A stretch of 64,000 bases of DNA, taken from Helicobacter_F equorum. GTDB lineage: Bacteria; Campylobacterota; Campylobacteria; Campylobacterales; Helicobacteraceae. Under the pieces are notes generated by a model that was not told where the DNA came from, did not search any database, and was given only the letters and a program-made list of their open reading frames with translations. Below, piece by piece: positions 7,266 through 16,671 of this stretch; position 1 is the stretch's first letter, and every line of letters begins with the position of its first letter. The translations under genes were made by a program, and so were the position numbers. The stretch lies in contig NZ_JBHRZM010000004.1 in assembly GCF_042649585.1 (NCBI RefSeq), forward strand, positions 124,001-188,000, read 5' to 3'.

Positions 7266-8138
7266 ATGAAAAAAGTGGTGATTTGGAGTGCAGGGCAAGT
7301 TGGAATTCAAACAATGTGGCATGTTACCATGGATTATGAACTAATAGGATTTATTGATAGTGATGTAAGAAGACAGACCTCGGGGGGGGGGGGGGAACCT
7401 ATAAGCTATAATAATAAGCTCTATGAAGTTTATCCACCACATACATTAAAGGAATTGGAATTTGATCGGGTGTTTATCGCAAATATGAGCGATCATCAAA
7501 CCCAAGAGATTATTAGAAGTTTAGAAAGCTTTCAGATTCCTAGTCAAAAAATTGATACTGGTGGTTTTGGAAAAGTGTGCAAATTTTCTCGATTAAATTT
7601 CATCAAAGCTTTATCCATACAATTCCAAGAAAATAATATAAGTGGTGCTGTGGCAGAGTTTGGTGTTTGGAGAGGTGAAACCGCAAGATATATTAACGAA
7701 TATTTTAAAGCAGATGAGTTTTATTTACTTGATACTTTTGAAGGATTTAATGAAAAAGGTATTAGCAAGGAGATTGGTATTTCTCAACAATCAAAAACTA
7801 CTGATTTTAGTGATACTTCACTAGAATTTGTAAAAAACAAAATGCCATATTTACAAAAGTGTCACTTTGTAAAAGGATATTTTCCAGAAAGTGCGACATA
7901 TATTCCTAAAGATGAAAAATTCAAGTTCGTAAATATCGATGTGGATTTGTATCAACCGATTTTAGAGGGATTGAGATATTTTTATCCTAGACTTGTAACA
8001 GATGGTGTCATTTTGATTCATGATTATTTTCACCCTTATTATGTAGGGGCTAAAAGAGCTGTAGATAAATTTGCTAGAGAAATGAAAGTCAGAGTTCTAC
8101 CGATAGGCGATGCTTTTAGCGTCATGATACAAAAGTAA
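7266..8138 (+). CDS. Two-domain TylF/MycF-like methyltransferase, phase-ON at a 14-G tract
   Basis: The 290-residue product starts MKKVVIWSAGQVGIQTMW, a nucleotide-binding fold, then IGFIDSD and a run of glycines coded by 14 G (7382-7395), in frame. The C-terminal half has the TylF-type methyltransferase motifs VAEFGVWRGETARYIN, LLDTFEGFNEKG, KFVNIDVDLYQPILEGL and ILIHDYF. It is a paralogue of the gene at 5711. I chose ATG 7266 over upstream starts because of the Shine-Dalgarno GGGAG. Its role is presumed glycan or nucleotide-sugar modification. It ends one base before the convergent coiled-coil gene. Confidence 0.78.
   Translation: MKKVVIWSAGQVGIQTMWHVTMDYELIGFIDSDVRRQTSGGGGEPISYNNKLYEVYPPHTLKELEFDRVFIANMSDHQTQEIIRSLESFQIPSQKIDTGGFGKVCKFSRLNFIKALSIQFQENNISGAVAEFGVWRGETARYINEYFKADEFYLLDTFEGFNEKGISKEIGISQQSKTTDFSDTSLEFVKNKMPYLQKCHFVKGYFPESATYIPKDEKFKFVNIDVDLYQPILEGLRYFYPRLVTDGVILIHDYFHPYYVGAKRAVDKFAREMKVRVLPIGDAFSVMIQK
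7382..7395 (+). repeat. Poly-G tract, 14 G, inside the N-terminal domain of a methyltransferase gene
   Basis: Fourteen G encode part of S-G-G-G-G-E-P about 39 codons after the ATG. The present length is in frame with the methyltransferase domain; loss or gain of one G would truncate the protein. Confidence 0.92.
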
Positions 8139-8837
8139 TCAATGCTTGTGGCTATAGCTTCGCACGAAGTTTTCAAAATCCTCGCGTATGTCTATGTTAC
8201 CATAGTAGCGAATTTGTGCGGGAGTTAGCATATCCGCAGGCAATACCTCAATAATGCCTCGCAAACCATCATTGCGCCGATAGGATTCTAAACGCAAGAG
8301 CGCACTAAAGGTTTCACCGATGAGGTGTAAGTCTTGCTTATTTTGTGGGTGGAGATTTGGTAAATCAAAGGTTTGGGCAAACTTGCAATCAAGGTTAAAA
8401 AGATAGTATTTGATTGTCGTATAAGAATTTTTGGCTATAAATGTATCATCGATATTTAGCCCAAACAAAAATTCCTTATCTTCGCCAAAATGCACCGATT
8501 CTTGGAATTGCGTGAAGTTTTTTGTTTCGGTATGTTTTTGCTCAAGATTTAAAATCATATGGAGTAATTCATCAATCTGTGTGCCAAAATTTTTTGCATT
8601 AGCTTCTATTTGTGCTATGAGTGTGTCTTTTTGTTTAATCGTCTGCAAAAGCGTGGTATTTCTAGATTCTAATTCTTGAATGTAATTACTTAGCGAGGCG
8701 AGTTCTGTATCTTTTTGCGCGATGTTTTGTGTCAATGTCTCAATAGTTTTTTGGAGATTTTCACATTCTGTGCGTAGAGTGTGGATCTCATTTTTTTGTT
8801 GTTGGGTAATTTGGGCAGTAAAGTCAAACTTATCCAT
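8139..8837 (-). CDS. Hypothetical coiled-coil protein at the end of the pdx operon
   Basis: A 232-residue protein I do not recognise. Residues about 10-105 form a long heptad-rich coiled coil (QQQKNEIHTLRTECENLQKT and onward). The second half has aromatic and acidic segments and ends LTPAQIRYYGNIDIREDFEN, suggesting a small globular domain. No signal peptide or membrane segment is seen. The ATG overlaps the end of pdxA by eight bases, so it is the last gene of the ilvB-ilvH-pdxJ-pdxA operon. The context does not give a function. Confidence 0.6.
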   Translation of the reverse strand: MDKFDFTAQITQQQKNEIHTLRTECENLQKTIETLTQNIAQKDTELASLSNYIQELESRNTTLLQTIKQKDTLIAQIEANAKNFGTQIDELLHMILNLEQKHTETKNFTQFQESVHFGEDKEFLFGLNIDDTFIAKNSYTTIKYYLFNLDCKFAQTFDLPNLHPQNKQDLHLIGETFSALLRLESYRRNDGLRGIIEVLPADMLTPAQIRYYGNIDIREDFENFVRSYSHKH

Positions 8838-9762
8838 TGTGTCCTACTAAGTATCTACAGGCATTTATATAGCTTTGTAGATGTATTTCTTGAAATCTAT
8901 AGGCTTTGTCATATGCCACCCCGTGATCTACGGAAGCACGTAATATAGGGAGATTTAGCGTTACATTGATACTTTGATCAAAATAAAGGGCTTTGAGTGG
9001 CGCTAAGCCCACATCGTGATACATACTTACATAATATTTGAATCTAGCGCGATTGTATGGGTTAAAGGCTGAATCTGGGGGCAGGGGACCGATAAAAAGT
9101 GTTTTACTAAGTGCTTGGTTGGCTTGTGTGATAGCTTGTGTGATAAGCGTATCTTCATTGCCCATAATGCCTCCATCACCACAATGAGGATTTAATCCCA
9201 ACACGGCGCATTCTTGCATATTAGGCAAGGAGTTTGCAAGGTTTAACAAAAATGTTTTTAGCGTTTGTGTGTCTATCAAATCACTAACTTTTCTTAGCGC
9301 GACATGATCGCTAAAGAGTGCAACAAACATTTCTTGACATCCTAGCATCATAATGCCTTCACTTCCATATCGGGCTTTAAGTGCGTCTGTATGCCCTATG
9401 TAGTGGATTCCTGCTTGTTTCCAAGCGAGTTTGTGGATAGGGAGAGTAAGCACGGCTTGACATTCTTTGTTATCTACCAAATCACACGCATGAGAAAAGC
9501 TCTCATAGCTATAAGCACCACTGATTGGATTAAGCACTCCGGCTGTAATGGTGGGGAGATTTTGTGTTTGTGGCACGTGTAGGGAGCTTTTGGGTATGGG
9601 GTTAGATATTTTGAGGAGGTTTGTGGCTTGGGTAAGAATCTCATCATGCACACAATATATCGGTGTAGCGTGTTGGCTGATGAGTGTATGTGATCGGAGC
9701 GCGATTTCTAGCCCTATGCCATTTACATCACCGATACTTATTGCAATTCTTTTCTTTTGCAT
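8830..9762 (-). CDS. pdxA: 4-hydroxythreonine-4-phosphate dehydrogenase
   Basis: PdxA oxidises 4-phosphohydroxy-threonine in the DXP-dependent pyridoxal phosphate pathway; the product then condenses with deoxyxylulose phosphate on PdxJ. The 310-residue protein has the family start (AISIGDVNGIGLEIAL) and the metal-binding histidine segments IGHTDALKARYG, GLNPHCGDGG and MYHDVGLAPLKAL. It is slightly shorter than the E. coli enzyme. It lies eight bases after pdxJ in the same direction, which matches its pathway partner. Confidence 0.95.
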   Translation of the reverse strand: MQKKRIAISIGDVNGIGLEIALRSHTLISQHATPIYCVHDEILTQATNLLKISNPIPKSSLHVPQTQNLPTITAGVLNPISGAYSYESFSHACDLVDNKECQAVLTLPIHKLAWKQAGIHYIGHTDALKARYGSEGIMMLGCQEMFVALFSDHVALRKVSDLIDTQTLKTFLLNLANSLPNMQECAVLGLNPHCGDGGIMGNEDTLITQAITQANQALSKTLFIGPLPPDSAFNPYNRARFKYYVSMYHDVGLAPLKALYFDQSINVTLNLPILRASVDHGVAYDKAYRFQEIHLQSYINACRYLVGHNG

Positions 9763-9770
9763 AGCTTACC

Positions 9771-10556
9771 TTATGGTGATGTGCAGAGTTTTAGCATATC
9801 GCTTATAGCGCGCTCCAATCCTACAAAAACCGCGCGTGCGATAATAGAATGCCCAATATTTAGCTCACTAATATCCTTTATGGCGATGATTGGTGCGAGA
9901 TTGTGGTAATTTAGCCCATGCCCTGCAAAGCATTCTAGCCCTATATCACGCGCGTATTTGGCGCTTGTAGCTAGGAGAGAGAGTTCAGAATCTAAAAGAT
10001 GTTGTAATTCTTTTGTGGGCAGTGCAAATTCTTGCGAACTATGGTGTGTTTTTGGGAGATTGGTAGTTTGCATAAGGTGGAGATTGGTGTATTTGCCAGT
10101 GTGGAGCTCTATACAATGCGCACCCAAGTCTTTGGCTAACGCGATATTGTCGATATGTGGATCGATAAAAAGTGCGGTATCAATGTCGTGTTTGGTATAT
10201 CGCGCAAGTGTTTTGGCGATAGTATCGCTATGTGTGTTGAGGTCTAATCCCCCCTCTGTTGTGATTTCTTGGCGTTTTTCTGGGACTAGCGTGATACGAT
10301 GAGGCTTGATGGCACACAAAAACTCGGTGATACCTTCATCAAGCGCACATTCGACATTGACAGGTAGTGGGGATTGGGCGATGATAGAGCACACATCAGT
10401 ATCGTGTATATGGCGTCTATCTTCGCGCAAATGGATTGTGATTTGATGTGCTCCTGCATTTTTTGCGATAAATACGGCTTCTAGTGGGTTTGGATCATTG
10501 ATCGCACGCGCTTCTCGCAAGGTTGCAATATGATCGATATTGACGCCAAGTCTCAT
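9771..10556 (-). CDS. pdxJ: Pyridoxine 5'-phosphate synthase
   Basis: PdxJ closes the pyridine ring of vitamin B6 from 3-amino-2-oxopropyl phosphate and deoxyxylulose phosphate. The 261-residue TIM barrel shows LGVNIDHIATLREARA at the start, then QITIHLREDRRHI, CALDEGITEFL, RITLVPEKRQEITTEGGLDL and a glycine-rich GLECFAGHGLNYHN phosphate site, all typical. It starts four bases after the ilvH stop and precedes pdxA, so B6 synthesis is cotranscribed with branched-chain amino acid synthesis. Confidence 0.95.
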   Translation of the reverse strand: MRLGVNIDHIATLREARAINDPNPLEAVFIAKNAGAHQITIHLREDRRHIHDTDVCSIIAQSPLPVNVECALDEGITEFLCAIKPHRITLVPEKRQEITTEGGLDLNTHSDTIAKTLARYTKHDIDTALFIDPHIDNIALAKDLGAHCIELHTGKYTNLHLMQTTNLPKTHHSSQEFALPTKELQHLLDSELSLLATSAKYARDIGLECFAGHGLNYHNLAPIIAIKDISELNIGHSIIARAVFVGLERAISDMLKLCTSP

Positions 10557-10560
10557 TTTT

Positions 10561-11028
10561 TTAACGCTCTATGGCGACTACGCCACTACGAATGATTTCT
10601 TTTGGTTTGTATTGTTCTAATGCACACAAAAAGCTATCAATCCGCGTTGGCTCATCTGTGGCGGTGATGATGATGTGTTTTTGCGTCGCATCAGCAATAA
10701 GTCCATTATACGATTCACAAAGGGCTTTTATGTCCGCAAGTGGTTGTTTGATAGGAAGTTTGACAAGCACCATTTCTTTTTGCAAAAGTGTATCGCTTTC
10801 TACCACGCTTAGGACAGGTATAAGCTTATGGAGTTGTTTTACAATTTGTTCAAAAACTTTGGCATTGCCTTTTGTGGTGATTGTGATATGTGATAGATCG
10901 GTGTTTGGGAGTGGTGCAACACACAAAGATTCTATATTATACCCTCTTCCTGCAAAAAGTCCAGATATACGAGCCAACACGCTGTGTTCATTGATAACTG
11001 TTACACAAATTGTTCGTTTAGATTCCAT
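10561..11028 (-). CDS. ilvH: Acetolactate synthase small (regulatory) subunit
   Basis: A 155-residue protein with an N-terminal ACT domain (TICVTVINEHSVLARISGLFAGRGYNIESL) and a second ACT-like half, as in IlvH/IlvN. It binds valine and tunes the catalytic IlvB subunit. Its ATG overlaps the stop of ilvB by one base (TAATG), consistent with stoichiometric production of the two subunits. Confidence 0.95.
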   Translation of the reverse strand: MESKRTICVTVINEHSVLARISGLFAGRGYNIESLCVAPLPNTDLSHITITTKGNAKVFEQIVKQLHKLIPVLSVVESDTLLQKEMVLVKLPIKQPLADIKALCESYNGLIADATQKHIIITATDEPTRIDSFLCALEQYKPKEIIRSGVVAIER

Positions 11029-12740
11029 TATTTAGCCTTTTTAAACAATATCATTTCATTGAGTGCCCCACCTGCTGGCACCATAGGTAATACATCTTCA
11101 AATCTATCTATTAATACTTCTAAAAAGCACACTTTTTGTGAATCTATACATTGTTGCAAGGCTTTTGGGAAGTCTTTTTTGTCTTTGACAACTACGCCAT
11201 AACCACCAAAAGATTCTATGAGTTTTACAAAATCTGGCTGCAAACTCAAATCAGTATGTGAGAATCTATTGTCATAAAAGAATGTTTGCCATTGGCGCAC
11301 CATACCTAAATAATTGTTATTGAGGATAATGTTTATAACAGGTATATCGACCTCTACGCATGTCATAAGTTCTTGGATATTCATCAAAATACTACCATCA
11401 CCACTAATATTGACAATATATTTTGGTGAGAGATTTTTTTCGCGCATTGCACAATATGCACCCATAGCCGCAGGTAGCCCATAACCCATCGTGCCAAGTC
11501 CGCCACTTGTAAGGAATTGTCGCGGAAAACTAAATGGGTAAAATTGTGCCGCCCACATTTGGTGCTGTCCCACATCGGTGGTAAGGATTACTTTTTCCCC
11601 CAAGATTTCCCCTAATTTTTGGATAATCCATTGAGGCTTAATCACTTCATCACTACTTTCATAGATAAGGGGATTTTCTCTCGCACACAAAGAAAGCTTT
11701 TCTTTCCACGCTTCGATTTTAGTAGTGTCATATGAATCTAGAGTGGCTATGCATTCTTCTAAGACATTTTTTACATCACCCACTATTGGAAAATCCACAT
11801 CCACAAGTTTGCCAATGGAGCTAGGATCTATATCGATATGCGCGATTTTGGCATGTTTGGCAAAAGCACTAAGTTTTCCTGTAACGCGATCATCAAATCG
11901 CACACCAATGCCGATTAAAAGATCGCATTCACTCATCGCTATATTTGCTGCATATGTCCCATGCATTCCAACCATACCAAGCAAGAATGGATTATCATCG
12001 CCTAAGCTACCCCTTGCCATAAGTGTTTCTACTGCCGGAATTTGTGTTTTATTAACAAGCGTGCGCACGAGGCTACTTGCATTGCTTAGGATCGCACCAC
12101 CACCGATATAAAACAATGGTCTTTTTGCGTTATGGACAGCTTGGATAAGCTTAGTTATTTGTCTAGAGTTGCCCTTTATTATTGGTTTGTATGTGCGCAA
12201 AGAGATCGTTTCTGGATACTCAAATTCTCCCAAAGTCCCACTAATATCTTTTGGTATATCAATAAGCACTGGTCCTGGACGCCCTGTGCGCGCAATATAA
12301 AACGCTTCTTTTAAGATTTTAGGGAGTTCTTTGATGTCTTTGACAAGGTAGTTATGTTTTGTGCAAGGACGAGAAATACCAACGGCATCAATTTCTTGGA
12401 ATGCATCTGTGCCAATTTGTGTAATAGGGACTTGCCCACTTATCACCACAAGAGGAATAGAATCCATATATGCCGTGGCAATACCTGTAATAGCGTTGGT
12501 AAAGCCCGGACCACTTGTGATGATCGCTACACCTACATCACCACTAGCACGAGCGTATCCATCAGCAGCATGGACAGCAGCTTGTTCGTGTCGTGTGAGT
12601 ATATGGCGAAAATAAGTTTGTTTATAAATTTCATCATAGATATGCAAAACTGCGCCGCCCGGATAGCCAAAAATTACTTTTACACCTTCTATTGCTAAGG
12701 CTTCTATCAGCATTTGTGAGCCTGTAAGTTTTTTGCTCAT
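11028..12740 (-). CDS. ilvB: Acetolactate synthase large (catalytic) subunit
   Basis: The 570-residue protein condenses two pyruvates to acetolactate, or pyruvate with 2-oxobutyrate, in valine, leucine and isoleucine synthesis. It shows the N-terminal ThDP domain (VIFGYPGGAVLHIYDEI, ILTRHEQAAVHAADGYAR with the catalytic glutamate), the FAD-binding middle and the C-terminal ThDP motif (GDGSILMNIQELMTC to NIILNNNYLGMVRQW). I chose ATG 12740 (MSKKLTGSQMLIEAL) over an upstream in-frame start, because the extra 42 residues are unlike the family and a TATAAT promoter lies 37 bases upstream of it. Confidence 0.95.
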   Translation of the reverse strand: MSKKLTGSQMLIEALAIEGVKVIFGYPGGAVLHIYDEIYKQTYFRHILTRHEQAAVHAADGYARASGDVGVAIITSGPGFTNAITGIATAYMDSIPLVVISGQVPITQIGTDAFQEIDAVGISRPCTKHNYLVKDIKELPKILKEAFYIARTGRPGPVLIDIPKDISGTLGEFEYPETISLRTYKPIIKGNSRQITKLIQAVHNAKRPLFYIGGGAILSNASSLVRTLVNKTQIPAVETLMARGSLGDDNPFLLGMVGMHGTYAANIAMSECDLLIGIGVRFDDRVTGKLSAFAKHAKIAHIDIDPSSIGKLVDVDFPIVGDVKNVLEECIATLDSYDTTKIEAWKEKLSLCARENPLIYESSDEVIKPQWIIQKLGEILGEKVILTTDVGQHQMWAAQFYPFSFPRQFLTSGGLGTMGYGLPAAMGAYCAMREKNLSPKYIVNISGDGSILMNIQELMTCVEVDIPVINIILNNNYLGMVRQWQTFFYDNRFSHTDLSLQPDFVKLIESFGGYGVVVKDKKDFPKALQQCIDSQKVCFLEVLIDRFEDVLPMVPAGGALNEMILFKKAK

Positions 12741-12776
12741 AGTTGTTAATCCCTTGTGAATTTGTAATGTGCTTAG

Positions 12777-12785
12777 ATTATAGCA
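12777..12785 (-). promoter_or_regulatory. Extended -10 promoter of the ilvB-pdx operon
   Basis: On the minus strand the sequence is TGCTATAAT, an extended -10 box, 36 bases upstream of the ilvB start. It gives a leader of about 30 bases with an AAGGGA Shine-Dalgarno before ATG 12740. Confidence 0.6.
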
Positions 12786-12988
12786 AAGATAGGGTAAATT
12801 TTTACTATGAGTATAAGTGAGTTGGGAGTTTAAGAGATGTATTGTATTTCTTGTATTTTTTCCCAAAAATATATCAAAAAAGCCACTTTCTGATTCATTT
12901 AAAAACCATCAATATTGATTTGAGTGAGTTTGTCTTTGAAAGTAGGAAAAGTTTAAAAACATTTTTTTATCAAAAAGGACATAGCCAT

Positions 12989-13352
12989 TTAGTCATTGTT
13001 GCTTGTAACAAGTGTGATGATACTTGTATAACCCCTATGTGTGAAAATCTGCGTTGTGGCTCGATATGTATATCTTATATTGCCTATGATTTCTAGCGTG
13101 TTTGGATTAATGTCCTCTAATGTGCCTTGATATTGACTTAACGCATTGATTTTATTGCCAAATTCGGCTTTGTAGAGAGATTCACCCCATTCACACACAA
13201 GATAAAATCCCTCTGTATCATTATTTTTACTACAAGTGGTTTTTGAAAGTTTTGCAGACACACGTTATCACTCTCGTATATATCAACTCCATTTTATCCT
13301 TGCACACTGCTTGTGGATTCTATAAATATCGATAGGATAGATTCTTGCATAT
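12989..13352 (-). pseudogene. Truncated duplicate of the unknown gene at 14564-15190
   Basis: The 185 bases from 13352 down to 13168 are identical to 15090-14906, including the coding segment SAKLSKTTCSKNNDTEGFY and CEWGESLY. After that the sequence diverges (AEFGNKINALSQYQGTLEDIN) and runs to a stop at 12989. The N-terminal part of the source gene is missing, and the shared stretch carries the same stop and frameshift as the other copy. It is most simply a decayed partial duplicate. I do not recognise the family. Confidence 0.55.
13168..13352. repeat. 185-bp perfect direct repeat, copy 1
   Basis: Identical to 14906-15090 by eye. The two copies lie in the same orientation 1738 bases apart and flank the outer-membrane gene at 13533-14354. 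Confidence 0.92.
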
Positions 13353-13532
13353 GAACAATCCTCAAGTATATGTGGTGAATATCCTAGACTACCTTGTATT
13401 ATATCTATGGCATAATTTTAGTTTCAGGTACGATTTAAAATTCCCTTTTAAAAAACCTCTTACTATTCACACCAACATTACCTACTGCTATGCTTATATT
13501 GTGCGAATGATTGCATCCCCTCTTTTTTACAT

Positions 13533-14354
13533 CTAAAATTTCAATCCTGCTTTTAATCCATATACATTAGTGTGGTTGCGTGGCTCAATAAATGGACTTT
13601 GTGTATTGCCATTACTACTTCTTGCAAACAAAGTATTAGATGCAGCAATATTCCAAAATTCATAATACAACGACAATTCAAGTCCTATGACAGGGGTTAA
13701 TGCAAAACTACTGCCTAACTCGACCTTGTAACCCTGCCCATACCCTTGTGTAAAGTCTAGGTCTCTATCATATCCAATATCAGTCAAAAATGTAGTATGC
13801 CAACCTCGAAGCAAACTCATATGACTTATTTTAGTAATAATTGAGAATCTTTTTGATACAAATGTTTCAGCGCTAAGCCCAAGTAGTGTGTAAAGATAAT
13901 GTTGTGTTCTGCGATATGTATTTTCTGTTTGGTTATACAAAAACCGATACCCAATCCCTAAATCCGCCTTTAGCACAAAGCGATCACTTTGTATAAGATA
14001 GGGAAGTGCTTGATATTCTGTGTAAAGATAATAGTTTTGCGATGGGGCACTATATGGTTGCCTAGTATCTTGTGTTTGGCCATCATAGCGTGTATTTATA
14101 CCACTAAAATAAGCGAATTTAAGGATTTGCTCTCCCCAGTTATTTTGTAAAATAGCTCCAGTATTTACTCCCCAAAGTAACCCTGAAATCTCCATAAGCT
14201 TATTGCCACCCTCTTCATCTGGAGCAAACTCCACATATGAATACTGCTGGAGAGATCCATCCAGAAAAAAGGACAAAGGCTTGTTTTGGGTATTCGCATT
14301 TACTTTTGCTACACACAATAAGCATACACTAAGTATAAAGTAATATTTTTTCAC
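13533..14354 (-). CDS. Outer-membrane beta-barrel protein
   Basis: I place the start at GTG 14354, which has AGGAG seven bases upstream; an ATG at 14381 is also in frame. The protein (273 residues) begins KKYYFILSVCLLCVAKVNAN, a signal peptide, and continues with alternating aromatic and polar strands (YYLYTEYQALPYLIQ, KVELGSSFALTPVIGLELSLYYEFW), ending in a C-terminal phenylalanine as outer-membrane barrels do. It is probably a small porin- or adhesin-like barrel; I cannot assign a known Helicobacter family. Flanking 185-bp repeats could delete or duplicate it. Confidence 0.65.
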   Translation of the reverse strand: MKKYYFILSVCLLCVAKVNANTQNKPLSFFLDGSLQQYSYVEFAPDEEGGNKLMEISGLLWGVNTGAILQNNWGEQILKFAYFSGINTRYDGQTQDTRQPYSAPSQNYYLYTEYQALPYLIQSDRFVLKADLGIGYRFLYNQTENTYRRTQHYLYTLLGLSAETFVSKRFSIITKISHMSLLRGWHTTFLTDIGYDRDLDFTQGYGQGYKVELGSSFALTPVIGLELSLYYEFWNIAASNTLFARSSNGNTQSPFIEPRNHTNVYGLKAGLKF

Positions 14355-14563
14355 AGATACACTCCTTGAATGTGATTCCAAATGAAAGATCGTTGCTAAA
14401 GATTGTATTATAGTATCTTTAATGTCTTACAACTAAACACGCCAAATTTTCTTTTTTATATATGCAAAATACTAGATTTCATCAAATATACGTCATAAGC
14501 TTATCCTAGATCACAATTTTTTCTTGTTATGACATTACTTCACTTATCTTGTATCAAGAAACA

Positions 14564-15190
14564 TCAAGTGTTCTTAATAACCACTCTAAGTCTATCATTT
14601 AGGCTAGAATCAAGATTTAAAAAATATTCTAAGCTTAAATCTTCAAAGTCATCGATAAAAATATATTCATTTTGTGTATTGCGTAAAAATTCTAGCGCTT
14701 TTTCATCACAGGCTACAAGATACACAAGCAATCCTCACATTGATAAAGTTTGTTTCAAAAATTACCTTTATAGGTTTATCTAGTGTTTTTCCACTTTGTA
14801 GACTCAAATTTAGTGCCTTATCAAATGAGTTTAACTCTGCACTACTAAGTAATTCCAAAGTGCCTTGTTTGGTTGTAATAAGTTCTCTTTTGTCGCCAAA
14901 TTTGTCTTTGTAGAGAGATTCACCCCATTCACACACAAGATAAAATCCCTCTGTATCATTATTTTTACTACAAGTGGTTTTTGAAAGTTTTGCAGACACA
15001 CGTTATCACTCTCGTATATATCAACTCCATTTTATCCTTGCACACTGCTTGTGGATTCTATAAATATCGATAGGATAGATTCTTGCATATATATCATGTG
15101 TGAGAAGTTTCTTTTGTGATCAAAATGTGTCTTTGGATCATTGCTATAAAAATAACTTAAAAACTTGTTACTAAAATATCGCTCTTTCAT
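14564..15190 (-). pseudogene. Decayed gene of unknown family (about 200 residues)
   Basis: ATG 15190 follows AAAGGCAGG and opens MKERYFSNKFLSYFYSNDPK, running to a TAA after V-Q-G. Reading continues beyond it as N-G-V-D-I-Y-E-S-D-N, then needs loss of one TG unit in GTGTGT to enter the frame with SAKLSKTTCSKNNDTEGFY to KVIFETNFIN. A further shift near 14725 joins ACDEKALEFLRNTQNEYIFI and a C-terminus ending at 14564. So one stop and at least two frameshifts break the gene. I do not recognise the family. Bases 15090-14906 are duplicated at 13352-13168. Confidence 0.6.
14906..15090. repeat. 185-bp perfect direct repeat, copy 2
   Basis: Identical to 13168-13352 and in the same orientation. It covers an internal part of the decayed gene at 14564-15190, so this copy is probably the original. 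Confidence 0.92.
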
Positions 15191-15720
15191 AGCCTGCCTT
15201 TCTCTAATGTTGCCTAAAATTGCTAAAGCTTAAGAATTTGGGGCAAAAGGTATTTTCAAAAAATATCTTTGGAAACTTATCTTTTAAGAATCTAAATTAG
15301 GGTAGCACAAAAATTTTTATGAATTATATTTTCTCATAAAATCTACAAGTTGATTGTGAAGCATATTTTACAAAATATTATAATTAATGTGCTGTGTTTT
15401 TTGATGGTGTGGTATCAATACTTGAGAATCTCAAATAAAATGTGGCTATTTAGCTATGCAAGATATGTTGGCATTATTAAAATCAAACCTAAAATCCGTG
15501 CTAAGGAAGTTATTGTGGATATGATTTTGATTAAAGATTTGCAAATATGCTATCTATACGCAATTTTGTGCGATTTACAATACTCGTTAGAAATCTGAAT
15601 ACTGCTCAAACGTGCGATTGCTACATTGATCCTCCCTTTGAATCTTCCAAGATTGAAAGACAATCTAAATCCATATCCCTAAAGTCATCAAGACATCGCA
15701 ATCTTTACAAATACAAATCC
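15191..15720. other. Gap without a recognisable gene
   Basis: AT-rich sequence between the decayed gene and the esterase gene. A plus-strand frame from 15350 to 15598 could encode 82 residues, including YARYVGIIKIKPKIRAKEV, but has no Shine-Dalgarno or known motif. It may be a remnant. I see no promoter, RNA gene or repeat that I can support. Confidence 0.4.
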
Positions 15721-16560
15721 TTACTTCATAAATATTTCCAATCCTATTTGCAAGGCATAAGGGATAGAGCTACCGTGACTTTGCCCATCTAACTCGATAA
15801 ATACGATGCTTTTAGAGTTGGGTGCATTTATTTGCAAATCTTGTATTATCTCTTCAAGTTTTATGCTTTGCTTCCTCTTGCTATCTCTCTCCAAGCTACC
15901 AAGTGTGAAGATAATAGAATCTGGATTATTCCTTAGCCTCAAAGGTAAAGATAGAAATTTTCCTTCTCCCCACCAAAGTGATGGTGAAGCACAAACATAG
16001 TGTGTAAAACTCTGTGGCTCAGATAAAAGTGTATATAAAACAAAAAGTCCGCCAAAAGAATGCCCAAAAAGCAGCTCCTTATGAGGCACTCCAAATCGCT
16101 TATGGATAAAGGGCTGCACTTCTTGTGTAATAAAATGTAAAAATATATTAATTCCACCTCCACCGCTAAAAGAATCTTGTAAATCTTCAGTAAGCAAAGG
16201 CGTATAGTCATAAGTGCGTAATGCTCTATCATAGGCTAATGGGCTATCGTGTCCTATTGCTACGATAATAGGCAGTGATTTGAGGGGCTTAGCAGATTCT
16301 TTTGTAGCTATTTCATTGAGTAGCAAAGGGAAAAACGCATTGCCATCTAGTGTATAAAATACACTCTTTTTATCTGCTTTGTGCTTTGGAATAGCAACAT
16401 AAATATTATAGAATCTCCCCTCTGCATTTTGCATACGTGTAGTTTCTATCGAAAAAAAATCCTTCGATTCTTGTGTTAGCGGTAGAATCTCTTGCGATGG
16501 TGCAGCAAAAACACTACCAAAACATATACAAAGAAATATTAAAATAGTATAACTTTTCAT
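15721..16560 (-). CDS. Secreted alpha/beta-hydrolase, esterase D / IroE-like
   Basis: A 279-residue protein with a clear signal peptide (MKSYTILIFLCICFGSVFAA). The mature part fits the putative esterase family (PF00756): VFYTLDGNAFFPLL, IIVAIGHDS, the nucleophile elbow GHSFGG near residue 168, ASPSLWWGEG, and a C-terminal GQSHGSSIP supplying the histidine. Periplasmic relatives such as IroE hydrolyse ferric enterobactin-type siderophores, so a siderophore esterase is a reasonable guess, but no iron genes lie nearby. The flanks are gene remnants, so it is a lone intact gene in a decayed stretch. Confidence 0.75.
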   Translation of the reverse strand: MKSYTILIFLCICFGSVFAAPSQEILPLTQESKDFFSIETTRMQNAEGRFYNIYVAIPKHKADKKSVFYTLDGNAFFPLLLNEIATKESAKPLKSLPIIVAIGHDSPLAYDRALRTYDYTPLLTEDLQDSFSGGGGINIFLHFITQEVQPFIHKRFGVPHKELLFGHSFGGLFVLYTLLSEPQSFTHYVCASPSLWWGEGKFLSLPLRLRNNPDSIIFTLGSLERDSKRKQSIKLEEIIQDLQINAPNSKSIVFIELDGQSHGSSIPYALQIGLEIFMK

Positions 16561-16671
16561 TTTTTTTCTTATCTAAACTTTACTTTTGTTATATGTTTCC
16601 TAAATTGATATCTTTATTTTAGTACAACATATTATGGATTAAGTATATAGCATTTATGGATTGTACAAATA

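Noticed and set aside
12842..13096. Plus-strand 84-codon frame after the ilvB promoter
   Set aside because: No Shine-Dalgarno and no recognisable motif, and it overlaps the decayed duplicate on the other strand.
13168..15090. Composite transposon or IS bounded by the 185-bp repeats
   Set aside because: No transposase, no terminal inverted repeats and no target duplication seen; the repeat is part of a decayed gene.
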